Shown here piece after piece: positions 55,386-64,000 of a stretch of DNA of 64,000 nucleotides. Position numbers and translations under genes: made by a program. The notes beneath the pieces were generated by a model, which did no database searches, was not told the origin of the DNA, and worked only from the letters and a program-made list of their open reading frames with translations. The number at the start of each line of letters is the position of its first letter. Position 1 is the first letter of the stretch. The DNA is from Steroidobacteraceae bacterium (GTDB lineage Bacteria; Pseudomonadota; Gammaproteobacteria; Steroidobacterales; Steroidobacteraceae): the NCBI GenBank assembly GCA_025451845.1, contig JANWJS010000028.1, forward strand, positions 92,189-156,188. Reading direction: 5' to 3'.

Positions 55386-55871
55386 ATGCGATTCCTCGCC
55401 GCCGGGGCGGCGCTCCTGCTCCTTGGGCTCGCGCCGGCACTGCCCGTATCCGCGGCGGTGCCCATGCGGGCCGGCGCCCCCCAGCTCGCCTCCCCGGTGG
55501 GACTGTGGGAGCCTCTCGACCGCTCCGGCAAGTCGCTCGGCCTGATCCGCATCTTCGAAGTCAAAGGCCTCTATTACGGTCGCATCGAGCCGAGCTCCCC
55601 GACGGATGATCGCGCTGCACGCTGCACGCTGTGCAAGGACGAGCGCCACAACCAACCGATCATCGGGCTCGTGCTGATGCGACACCTGCGGCTGGAGAAC
55701 GGGGAGTATGTCGGCGGGGACATCCTCGACCCCGACAACGGACACCTCTACGGCTGCACTCTGCGGCTGACGGACGGCGGCCGCCGCCTGATCATGCGCG
55801 GCTTCGTCGGGATCTCGCTGCTCGGGCAATCGCAGACCTGGCGGCGCGTGGCAGACGCGGGATCGCGCTGA
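55386..55871 (+). CDS. DUF2147 domain-containing protein
   Basis: GLIRIFEVKGLYYGRIEPS...GGDILDPDNGHLYGCTLRL...MRGFVGISLLGQSQTWRRV. Confidence 0.88.
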   Translation: MRFLAAGAALLLLGLAPALPVSAAVPMRAGAPQLASPVGLWEPLDRSGKSLGLIRIFEVKGLYYGRIEPSSPTDDRAARCTLCKDERHNQPIIGLVLMRHLRLENGEYVGGDILDPDNGHLYGCTLRLTDGGRRLIMRGFVGISLLGQSQTWRRVADAGSR

Positions 55872-55890
55872 GCGCCCTTTGCACACCGCC

Positions 55891-55923
55891 GCACTGATCC
55901 GGGCAGGATGCCCGGATCAGTGC
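55891..55923. terminator. bidirectional terminator-like hairpin between convergent genes
   Basis: GCACTGATCCGGGCA-GGA-TGCCCGGATCAGTGC, perfect 15-bp arms. Confidence 0.75.
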
Positions 55924-55929
55924 TTCAAA

Positions 55930-57024
55930 CTACCGCGCGCCGGCGGCCTTCTTCAGCTCCGTCGCCTTCGAGCCTATGACACCCATGAGACTGTCCCAGG
56001 AAGTGACGAAGGCATCCGCCCCGTCCCTCTGCAGCTTGGCGGCGAGGGCGGCGAGGTCCACACCCGCCTTGGTAAATTCCGCAAGGACTTTCTCGCTGTC
56101 GCCACCGCCGGTGGCGACCGCATCGCCCACCTTGCCGTGATCGGCAAACGCCTTCAGGGTGTTTTCCGGCATGGTGTTGATCGTATACGGAGCAATCAGT
56201 CCCTCGACATAGAGCACGTCCGGCGCCTTCGGGTCCTTCGTGCCGGTGCTCGCGAAGAGCAGGCGCTGGGACCTCGCCCCGGCGTTGAGCACCCGCAGCC
56301 AGCGCGGCGACGCCAGCAGCTCGCAATAGGCTGCATAGGCGCTGCGTCCAACTGCCAGTCCAAGCGTGTTGCGCAGCGCCGCGGGTACCTTGTCAGCCGT
56401 GGCGACATCCCAGCGGCTGAGGAAGATGGAAGCCACCGAGGCGACATTGGGATTCAAGCCCGCGGCGATGCGCCGCTCGACTCCCCGCAGCCAGGCTTCC
56501 GCCGCGTCCACGTACTGGCTCGCGGAGAAAAGCAGCGTCACATTGATCGGTACGCCCGCGAAGATGGCGGACTCGATCGCAGGCAATCCCTCCTGGGTGC
56601 CCGGTATCTTGATGTAGAGGTTGGGACGCGCCGCCCGCGCATGGAGGTCCCGCGCCTCGGCGAGCGTGGAGTGGGTGTCGTAGGCCAGGCGAGGCGAGAC
56701 CTCGAGCGAGACCCAGCCGTCGACGCCGGCGGTGCGCTCATGCACGGGCCGGAAGAGATCGGCCGCGCGCGTCAGGTCCTCGCGCGCGAGCTCGAAGAAG
56801 AGCTTCTCATCCGCGAGACCCGACTGCGCGAGCTTGCGGATGTCCTCATCGTAGGCCGAACCGTGCTTCATCGCATGATCGAAGATCGTCGGGTTCGAGG
56901 TGAGACCGGTGACGGTCAGCTCCTCGATGTAGCGCTTCAGGGTGCCGCTCGTCAGCAACTCGCGCGTGATGTTGTCCAACCAGATGCTCTGGCCTGCACG
57001 ATTGAGCTCTAATGTCGAATGCAT
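55930..57024 (-). CDS. tal: transaldolase
   Basis: GQSIWLDNITRELL, GLTSNPTIFDHAM, YIKIPGTQEGLPAIE, NVTLLFSASQY. Confidence 0.94.
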   Translation of the reverse strand: MHSTLELNRAGQSIWLDNITRELLTSGTLKRYIEELTVTGLTSNPTIFDHAMKHGSAYDEDIRKLAQSGLADEKLFFELAREDLTRAADLFRPVHERTAGVDGWVSLEVSPRLAYDTHSTLAEARDLHARAARPNLYIKIPGTQEGLPAIESAIFAGVPINVTLLFSASQYVDAAEAWLRGVERRIAAGLNPNVASVASIFLSRWDVATADKVPAALRNTLGLAVGRSAYAAYCELLASPRWLRVLNAGARSQRLLFASTGTKDPKAPDVLYVEGLIAPYTINTMPENTLKAFADHGKVGDAVATGGGDSEKVLAEFTKAGVDLAALAAKLQRDGADAFVTSWDSLMGVIGSKATELKKAAGAR

Positions 57025-57034
57025 CTCTCACTCC

Positions 57035-58681
57035 TCAGTCCGATTTCAGCGCGTCGCCGACGATCCGCTGCGCCTCGGCCACTAGGGTCGCCAGGTGGCT
57101 CTCGCTGCGGAAGCTTTCGGCGTAAATCTTGTACAAACTCTCGGTCCCCGAGGGCCGGGCGGCGAACCAGCCGCTCGCGGCGACGATCTTCAGGCCGCCG
57201 ATCGCGGCGCCGTTGCCCGGCGCGCGGGTCAGCTTGCTGGTGATCGGCTCGCCGGCCAGCGTAGCGGCGCGCACGGATTGCGGTGACAGGCTGGCGATGC
57301 GCGCCTTCTCCTCCGGCGTCGCGGGCGCATCGATCCGCGTATACCAGGGCGTGCCGAATTGCGCCGTCAGCTCGCAATAGTGCTCGCCCGGATCCTTGCC
57401 GGTGCACGCGGTGATCTCCGCCGCGAGCAAGCCCATGATGAGGCCATCCTTGTCAGTGGTCCAGACCGTGCCGTCGCGGCGCAGGAAGCTGGCGCCAGCG
57501 CTCTCTTCCCCCCCGAAGCAAATGGAGCCGTCGAGCAATCCCGGCGCAAACCATTTGAATCCGACCGGCACTTCCCGCAACGGCCGCCCGAGGCGCGCGA
57601 CCACCCGGTCGATCAGGCCGCTCGAGACGAGCGTCTTGCCCACCGCCGCGGCGGGATTCCAACCTGGACGATGGCTGAGCAGATAGCGGATTGCCACGGC
57701 GAGATAGTGGTTGGGATTGAGAAGGCCTGCCGACGGGGTGACGATGCCGTGCCGATCGGCGTCCGTGTCGTTGGCGAAGGCGACGCGGTAGCGGTCCTTG
57801 AGCTGCAGCAAGCCCGCCATGGCATACGGGCTCGAGCAGTCCATGCGGATCTTGCCGTCATGGTCAACCGTCATGAATGAGAAGGTCGGATCGACGTTGG
57901 GATTGACGACGTCAAGATCCAGGCCGTATTTCCTGTTGATGGGCTCCCAGTAGTGCACCGCGGCGCCGCCCAACGGATCGACGCCTATGCTCAACCGCGC
58001 CCCGCGGATGGCATCCATGTCGATGACGTTGGCCAGATCGTCGACGTAGGGTGCGACGAAATCCTCCTGGTGCGTCGTTGCCGCCCGGAACGCTGCCTCC
58101 GCCGGGACGCGGCGCACGCCAGCATTGCCTTCGCGCAGCAACGCGTTAGCGCGGTTTTGTATCCAACCTGTGACGTCGCCGTCGGCGGGCCCACCGTTGG
58201 GCGGGTTGTACTTGAAGCCGCCGTCATCCGGCGGATTGTGTGACGGGGTCACGACGATGCCGTCGGCGAGGCGCTGCGTCCGGCCGCGGTTGTGCGCCAA
58301 AATGGCTCGCGACACCGCCGGTGTGGGCGTGACTCCATCAGCGGGCTGGATGACCGTCTCGACGCCGTTGGCGGCGAGCACCTCGAGCGCCGCGCGCTGG
58401 GCCGGACCGGAGACCGCATGGGTGTCACGGCCCATGTAGAGCGGCCCGCTGATGCCCTGCCCCTTGCGGTAGTCGCAGATCCCCTGGGTGATGGCCAGGA
58501 TGTGGGCCTCATTGAAGGACCCCTTGAGCGGGGAGCCGCGATGGCCGCTCGTGCCGAAGGCGACGAGCTGCGCGGCATCCGCCGGATCGGGCCTGCGGCT
58601 GTAGAACTCACTCTCGAGCCGCGCCGGATCGATCAGCAACGCCTGCGGCGCCGGCTTGCCTGCGAGGGGGGAAAGCGCCAC
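57035..58681 (-). CDS. pgm: phosphoglucomutase (alpha-D-glucose)
   Basis: [69 protein letters not shown] start preferred over the longer ORF. Confidence 0.93.
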   Translation of the reverse strand: MALSPLAGKPAPQALLIDPARLESEFYSRRPDPADAAQLVAFGTSGHRGSPLKGSFNEAHILAITQGICDYRKGQGISGPLYMGRDTHAVSGPAQRAALEVLAANGVETVIQPADGVTPTPAVSRAILAHNRGRTQRLADGIVVTPSHNPPDDGGFKYNPPNGGPADGDVTGWIQNRANALLREGNAGVRRVPAEAAFRAATTHQEDFVAPYVDDLANVIDMDAIRGARLSIGVDPLGGAAVHYWEPINRKYGLDLDVVNPNVDPTFSFMTVDHDGKIRMDCSSPYAMAGLLQLKDRYRVAFANDTDADRHGIVTPSAGLLNPNHYLAVAIRYLLSHRPGWNPAAAVGKTLVSSGLIDRVVARLGRPLREVPVGFKWFAPGLLDGSICFGGEESAGASFLRRDGTVWTTDKDGLIMGLLAAEITACTGKDPGEHYCELTAQFGTPWYTRIDAPATPEEKARIASLSPQSVRAATLAGEPITSKLTRAPGNGAAIGGLKIVAASGWFAARPSGTESLYKIYAESFRSESHLATLVAEAQRIVGDALKSD

Positions 58682-58877
58682 GGTCGGACCTCCAAGACGA
58701 GGCCGGAATCGCCCCCGCGATCCAGGCCGCGCCACATTGCCACCATCTGAGGGCAGCATTATCGAGGCTCGCGGCCATCCGTTCCAGAGCGCCGAGCGCC
58801 CCGAAACGTCAGGAATCGGCCGGACGATGGGATACGCCTTCGCCGGAGCCGGGGCGTTCCGGTAGACTGCCGCGCCC

Positions 58878-59675
58878 ATGAAACTGTACTCGTGGAACGT
58901 GAACGGCATTCGCGCAGTCGTCAAAAAAGGTGTTTTCCAGAGCTTCATGAAAGCTCACCGGCCCGATGTGCTGTGTCTGCAGGAGACCAAGGCCGAGCGC
59001 GGCCAGATCGAGATCGACCTGCCGGGCTATCACGAGTATTGGCATTCCGCGGTCAAGAAGGGCTATTCCGGCACGGCAATCTTTTCCAAAGAGGAGCCCC
59101 TCACGGTGACCCATGGCTTTCCGAAGACCTTCGCCAAGCGCTTCCGCTTTGCCGATGAGCTCGAGCGCGACAGCAGCGAGGAAGGCCGCCTCATCACTGC
59201 CGAATTCCCCCAGCTTTACGCCGTCACCGTCTACACGCCCAACACCAAGGACGATCTCAGCCGGTTGGCGCTGCGGCACAAGCATTGGGATCCCGCGTTC
59301 CTCGCCTACGTGAAGCAGCTCGAGAAGAAGAAGCCCGTGGTCTTCTGCGGCGATCTCAACGTCGCGCATACCGAGCTCGACCTGGCCAACCCCAAACCCA
59401 ACCGCGGCAAGAAGGGCTTCACCGAAGAAGAGCGCGCGGGCTTTCAGAGCTTCATCGACGCCGGCTTCGTCGACACGCTGCGCCTCTTCAAGCAGGGCAA
59501 TGGCCATTACAGCTGGTGGAGCAACTTCTCCAACGCGCGGGCGCGCAACGTCGGATGGAGAATCGATTACTTTCTCGTGTCGGCGGCCCTACGCAAGTCG
59601 GTCAAAGCGGCCGAGATTCACGCCGACGTCATGGGGAGCGATCACTGTCCGGTCAGTGTAACACTGGCGCTGTAA
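58878..59675 (+). CDS. xthA: exodeoxyribonuclease III
   Basis: [61 protein letters not shown]. Confidence 0.95.
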   Translation: MKLYSWNVNGIRAVVKKGVFQSFMKAHRPDVLCLQETKAERGQIEIDLPGYHEYWHSAVKKGYSGTAIFSKEEPLTVTHGFPKTFAKRFRFADELERDSSEEGRLITAEFPQLYAVTVYTPNTKDDLSRLALRHKHWDPAFLAYVKQLEKKKPVVFCGDLNVAHTELDLANPKPNRGKKGFTEEERAGFQSFIDAGFVDTLRLFKQGNGHYSWWSNFSNARARNVGWRIDYFLVSAALRKSVKAAEIHADVMGSDHCPVSVTLAL

Positions 59676-59714
59676 CCCACGCTCGGCACCCCGCTCTCGG
59701 GCCCTCCCCGCGAG

Positions 59715-61346
59715 TCAGAAAATTCCGGGTTTGCCGCCGCTCGCGATGAAGGCTCTCATGGCCTCGAGCTTACCCGGAGGCAGCACCGGCCGCGGCTCGA
59801 GCGTTGCCGCCAGCACCATGACCTCGGGATCGCTCGGCCCCACTACCGGCCAGGCTGGAAGGCCTGCACCGTTGGGATTACCGGACTTCACGAAATCGAC
59901 CCAGTAGCGCATCAGGCGCGCCGAAAGCGCCTCATCGACCGCCGTGGGGTGGCGCTCCGGAGCCGCATCGAGCGTACCGAAGACGTACGGCAGCTCGGAG
60001 GAATGAAACATCCCCCAGCGGCTCGATTGCGGGCCGGGCTCCAGGTGATCGAAGAGGTACAGGTAAGCCGGACCGCGCGCGTGGGCGTTCCAGACACGGC
60101 CCCACAAGTAGAGGGCTGCGAGCCCGAGGTCGCGGTGCAACTGCCGCGCCGAGTGCGCCCGCTCGGCGGGGTTGCCCGCGGGATAGAGGCCCGCGAACCG
60201 CGATGCCAGGGCGCCGAAGCTCTTCGCGAGAAGCGCCTTCCAGGCGCCCTGACTCATGGAATTCACGAGCGGTCCTTCCGAGAAGGCGGTGGCCTCATCG
60301 GCATCGATCCCGGCGAGTATGGGGACGTCGGCGAACGCGCCCGGAGTGAGGAGTGTCTCGGGCGCGGCCGGGAGCAGTACGCCATCGGCGATAGGCACGA
60401 GCAGAGGGACCTGCTTGTCGGCCAGCGCGCCGGCCGTCAGCTCCCTCGGTGTCAGCGCGCGAAGTGCCGCCAACGAGTCGGTACGCTTCGATCGGGCAAG
60501 CGTTGCGCCGGCTTTCTCAGCCTCTGCCAGCGAGGGTACCGGCTCCGAGTCCGCCAATCCGCTCTGCACGATGGCGCGCTGGAACAGCCCCGTGGCGAGC
60601 GGCGAGACGATCAGGTCGTGCACGGCCATCGCGCCCGCCGACTGGCCGCCGACGGTAATGGCATTCGGATCGCCTCCGAAGGCGGCAATGTTACGATGCA
60701 CCCATTGCAATGCCGCGATCATGTCCTGCAGCCCATAATTGCCGGGAGGCTCGTGCTCACGGGCAGCTTGCGCGGCGAGCGCCGGCGTGACGAAGAAGCC
60801 GAACAAACCCACGCGGTAGTTGATGGTGACCACCACGATCCCTTGTGTGGCGAATCTCGCGCCGTTGTAGAGATCAACCGATCCCGAGCCCGAAACGAAG
60901 CCGCCGCCCGGAATCCACACCAGCACCGGCATCCGGTGCCGCGGGTCCGGGGCCGGCGTCCAGATGTTGAGATAGAGGCAGTCCTCGCTGGCCCGCCCCT
61001 GGGGGGCGTATTCGTGTGTCCAAGGACCCGAACCCGAGGGGGTGATCACCTGCCAACAGTTTGCGGCGAATCGCTTGGCCGGACGGATGCCCTGCCAGTA
61101 GGGTGCGGGCTGCGGCGCCCGCCAACGGTTGCGTCCGATAGGCGGCGCCGCGTAGGGAATGCCCAGATAGGCATTGGCCGCGCCCTGCTCGATACCGGCC
61201 AGCGAGCCCTGCAGGATGCGGACCACGGGCGCTGTTTGCGCCGCGTGGCAAGGTGCCATGAGCAACAAAGAAGCGGACAGCGCAGCCGCTGCCACGACGC
61301 CGGCCCTGCCCGCGCCGGCGGCACCACCACTCAGTCGTCGCGCCAT
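59715..61346 (-). CDS. carboxylesterase type B family protein
   Basis: YLGIPYAAPPIGRNRWRAPQP, EDCLYLNIWTP, VGGQSAGAMAVHDLI. Confidence 0.92.
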   Translation of the reverse strand: MARRLSGGAAGAGRAGVVAAAALSASLLLMAPCHAAQTAPVVRILQGSLAGIEQGAANAYLGIPYAAPPIGRNRWRAPQPAPYWQGIRPAKRFAANCWQVITPSGSGPWTHEYAPQGRASEDCLYLNIWTPAPDPRHRMPVLVWIPGGGFVSGSGSVDLYNGARFATQGIVVVTINYRVGLFGFFVTPALAAQAAREHEPPGNYGLQDMIAALQWVHRNIAAFGGDPNAITVGGQSAGAMAVHDLIVSPLATGLFQRAIVQSGLADSEPVPSLAEAEKAGATLARSKRTDSLAALRALTPRELTAGALADKQVPLLVPIADGVLLPAAPETLLTPGAFADVPILAGIDADEATAFSEGPLVNSMSQGAWKALLAKSFGALASRFAGLYPAGNPAERAHSARQLHRDLGLAALYLWGRVWNAHARGPAYLYLFDHLEPGPQSSRWGMFHSSELPYVFGTLDAAPERHPTAVDEALSARLMRYWVDFVKSGNPNGAGLPAWPVVGPSDPEVMVLAATLEPRPVLPPGKLEAMRAFIASGGKPGIF

Positions 61347-61543
61347 GGATTCCCCTCACAGCAGAATGACTGCGCGGCGGAGTATAGCGGACATGGGACC
61401 GCTCCCATGCGCCTTGCACGCGCTCTACTGGAAAGCTTCATCTGATCCCTGCATGATCCGATGACGACCCTGGCCTGCCGGCCCTCTCGGGGGGCTGGAA
61501 GGGCTACTGCCACTGATGCATTGCGAACCCGACCGCACACCCG

Positions 61544-62266
61544 ATGTCCACTGAATCCATTCTCGCCTCTCTGGCGCCGAGCGGAACGCTGCGCGCCACG
61601 ATCAACGTGGGCAATCCGATCCTGGCGGCCGTCGAGAAGACCACCGGCGCGCCGCGCGGCGTATCGGTCGACATCGCGCGTGAGCTGGCGCAGCGTCTCG
61701 GCGCACCGTTGGAATGCGTCGTCGTAGCGGCCGCCGCAAAGTCAGTGGAGACGGTCGCGAGCGGGCGGGCCGACGTTGGCTTCTTCGCGGTCGACCCCGT
61801 GCGCGGCGCCGACATTGCCTTCACTGAGCCCTACGTCACGATCGAAGGATGCTTCCTCGTCCGGAGGGACAGCCCGATCAGGGACTACAGTCAGGTCGAC
61901 GCGCCCGATACGCGCGTCGCGGCCGGTGCCGGCAGTGCCTACGATCTCTTCCTGACGCGCGAGCTGCAGCGCGCCACGATCATCCGCGTTCCAACCTCCC
62001 CCGCGGTCGTCGACGCGTTCGTCGAGCAGGGGCTCGAGGTTGCCGCGGGAGTCAAGCAGCAACTCGAAGCCGACGCAGCGCGTCACGGCGGCCTGAGACT
62101 GATCGAGGAGCCCTTCATGGTCATCCGGCAGGCGATGGGCATCGCCAAGGCTCGGGGCGATTTGGCGGCGCAATACTTGCGGGCCTTCATCGCTGACTTG
62201 AAGGCTTCAGGGTTCGTGCGCGAGGCACTGGCGCGGCATGGCATCAAGGGCGCCACGCCCGGCTGA
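61544..62266 (+). CDS. ABC transporter substrate-binding protein, PBP2 amino-acid type (no signal peptide evident)
   Basis: LRATINVGNPILAAVEKTTGAPRGVSVDIARELAQRLGAPLECVVV, DVGFFAVDPVRGADIAFTEPYVTIEG. Confidence 0.85.
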   Translation: MSTESILASLAPSGTLRATINVGNPILAAVEKTTGAPRGVSVDIARELAQRLGAPLECVVVAAAAKSVETVASGRADVGFFAVDPVRGADIAFTEPYVTIEGCFLVRRDSPIRDYSQVDAPDTRVAAGAGSAYDLFLTRELQRATIIRVPTSPAVVDAFVEQGLEVAAGVKQQLEADAARHGGLRLIEEPFMVIRQAMGIAKARGDLAAQYLRAFIADLKASGFVREALARHGIKGATPG

Positions 62267-62329
62267 GCGCAAACCGAAAGCGTCCCGGACGGAACTCACG
62301 GCCAGATTCAGTGAAAGCACGCGAGCTAT

Positions 62330-62779
62330 ATGCGCGCCCCGACCCGACGCCATTCCCCATTCCTCCTATGCGTATGCATGGCCCTCGCAGTGGCCAGCGC
62401 ATACACACAGACTCCGACCGTCCTGGGCTATTGGCGCGAGCCGGGGGGCTCCATCATCCGCGTCGCCCCGTGCCCCCAGCAGCTATGCGTGGAAATCGCC
62501 AAGCTGCCGGCGGGAAAGCACGGGACGACTGACTCGCACAATCCCGACCCCAAGCTGCGCAACCGTCCGCTCTGCGGATTGTGGGTCGGCGCGGGTTTCA
62601 TCGCGATCGACCCGCAGCACGCCCGCGAAGGGCATCTTTACGATCCGAGGAGCGGACGCACCTATAGCGGCGAGATGACCGCCGAAGGGAATCTCCTGCA
62701 CCTGCGCGGCTATGTAGGTTTGCGGATATTCGGACGAACCGAGACCTGGGTGCGCGCCGCCCCGCCGCCGCCCTGTTGA
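62330..62779 (+). CDS. DUF2147-like secreted protein
   Basis: LGYWREPGGSIIRVAPCPQQLCVEIAKLP...GHLYDPRSGRTYSGEMTAEGNLLHLRGYVGLRIFGRTETWVRA. Confidence 0.85.
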   Translation: MRAPTRRHSPFLLCVCMALAVASAYTQTPTVLGYWREPGGSIIRVAPCPQQLCVEIAKLPAGKHGTTDSHNPDPKLRNRPLCGLWVGAGFIAIDPQHAREGHLYDPRSGRTYSGEMTAEGNLLHLRGYVGLRIFGRTETWVRAAPPPPC

Positions 62780-62798
62780 TGGAGCAGCGCGCCCCGGC

Positions 62799-63047
62799 TC
62801 AGGGCTGCAGCGGCAACATCCTCCGCAGCCGGGGATTGCGCAGCCAGAGTCCGCCCCAGACAAACACGGCGAAGACTATCGCGAAGCCGATGTCGAACAT
62901 CGGGGCGTGAATGCGCACCTTCGAGGCGATCGCGCCGCCGAGGTATCCGGTCAGCAGCACCGCACCCAGAAGCGACGTGCGCGGAAACAGATAGAACGCG
63001 GTGCAGATCAGCGGGACGGCGCGCTTTCGACAGTCAGTCTTCGCAGC
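62799..63047 (-). pseudogene. C-terminal remnant of a DoxX-like membrane protein
   Basis: Hand translation AAKTDCRKRAVPLICTAFYLFPRTSLLGAVLLTGYLGGAIASKVRIHAPMFDIGFAIVFAVFVWGGLWLRNPRLRRMLPLQP*; no N-terminal half or start. Confidence 0.65.
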
Positions 63048-63995
63048 CTACGCGGCGCCGCGTCGCAAGCTGCGTTGCGCAAGGCCGGGGGCCTCGAACA
63101 TGGGCCGACGCTTTGCGGCGCTCGCCGGGCCGGCCGCCGCCGCTCTGGGGTCCTCATGCGGCCGCAGGAGCCGCTTCAGCATCGACTCGAGGTGCGCGGG
63201 TGACAGTCCGGACGGCGGCAGCGAGATCCTGAGGCTCGCTTCGTCGATGAGGGTATTGCCGTGCAGCACGGCCAACGCACCGGCGCGGCGGCCGAAGCCA
63301 AGCGAACGCCCGAGCGCCGTTGCCGGCTCCGAGGCAACCATCTGCTCCTCGATCGCGGCGAGCATTTCCTCCGACAGCCGCCACTCGGCGCCGATGTGCC
63401 AGGCGAAGGCCGCTGCGCGCGAGTCGAGTATGGCAGCGACCACCAGAGGATCGACTCCCTGGCGCCCGGGTGCAGGTGCGCAATGCTCGAGCACCGCGCG
63501 AAAGAGGACGATCTCCGCGAGACCGTAGATGAGCGTCAGGAGCTCGGCCGCAAACGCATTCGCCCGCTCCACCAGAGCAGCGTGAGGAATGGCTGCGTGA
63601 GCAGACCGTACCGCGTGCTCCCAGACGATTTCCGGGAACCGTGAAGCCCCCCCGGCGCCGGGAACCTGGAAGATGGGCTGCATCAGAGCCGCCGCCATGA
63701 CCGAGCGCAGCCCGTCGCTCCCGAGAATCACCATGGCCCTCTCGATGGTCTCGATGGGCTGTTGGGTGACTCGGTAATACGAACTGTTCGCTACCCGCAG
63801 AAGATTACCGACCAGCGCCGGATCTTGCGCGACGATGGGCACCAGCCGCCGCACCGAGACGTGCTCGTCGTTGATGGCGCGGATCAGCTCCGGGAGAAGA
63901 TTCGGACGCCGCGGGAAATACTGTTTCTGGCTGGCGGGATCGCCGATGGCCGCCAGGGCGGCCGCCACGATGCGGTCGTGCGCGGGATCCTGCAA
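63048..63995 (-). CDS. HDOD domain-containing protein (5' end may extend beyond window)
   Basis: LIRAINDEHVSVRRLVPIVAQDPALVGNLLRVANSSYYR, IETIERAMVILGSDGLRSVM. Confidence 0.88.
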   Translation of the reverse strand: MQDPAHDRIVAAALAAIGDPASQKQYFPRRPNLLPELIRAINDEHVSVRRLVPIVAQDPALVGNLLRVANSSYYRVTQQPIETIERAMVILGSDGLRSVMAAALMQPIFQVPGAGGASRFPEIVWEHAVRSAHAAIPHAALVERANAFAAELLTLIYGLAEIVLFRAVLEHCAPAPGRQGVDPLVVAAILDSRAAAFAWHIGAEWRLSEEMLAAIEEQMVASEPATALGRSLGFGRRAGALAVLHGNTLIDEASLRISLPPSGLSPAHLESMLKRLLRPHEDPRAAAAGPASAAKRRPMFEAPGLAQRSLRRGAA

Positions 63996-64000
63996 GCCAG

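Noticed and set aside
55879-57012. 377-aa + strand ORF
   Set aside because: Antisense to transaldolase
59949-61445. 498-aa + strand ORF
   Set aside because: Antisense to the carboxylesterase gene

Overview
GC-rich proteobacterial chromosomal segment (gammaproteobacterial-like by gene content; this is inference). It is densely coding and mostly housekeeping/metabolic. Contents from left to right: a 5'-truncated ferredoxin-NADP reductase; an MFS / LytTR regulator / histidine kinase operon; UrcA, DUF3565, QueD and chalcone-isomerase-like genes; an NRAMP transporter; an 848-aa secreted protein of unknown function; a propanoate/CoA cluster (SDR, LysR, MmsA, MaoC, HpcH-type lyase); a zinc-ribbon membrane protein with a site-2 protease; a sirtuin; a GGDEF-EAL protein; beta-oxidation genes; a cobalamin riboswitch with a BtuB-type receptor; a fatty acid desaturase. 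An accessory-looking stretch at about 39.8-45.2 kb holds small unknown genes, an ECF sigma/ChrR-type anti-sigma pair, two related small Cys/His proteins, a Uma2 protein, a tRNA-Ala(CGC) and a degenerate partial copy of that tRNA. The rest includes a peroxiredoxin, a histidine-phosphatase-like protein that appears to lack both catalytic histidines, a diguanylate cyclase, an MscS channel, an SSADH, DksA, CtaG/SCO, Tal/Pgm, XthA, a carboxylesterase and an HDOD protein. I found no CRISPR array, intact transposase, integrase, prophage or rRNA. The most interesting leads are the accessory block, the histidine-phosphatase-like pseudoenzyme, a facing pair of DnaA-box-like sites, a DoxX-like gene remnant in frame after the HDOD stop codon, and a 21-bp-spaced direct repeat upstream of the LytTR two-component operon. 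All domain calls were made by reading the translations; no database search was run.
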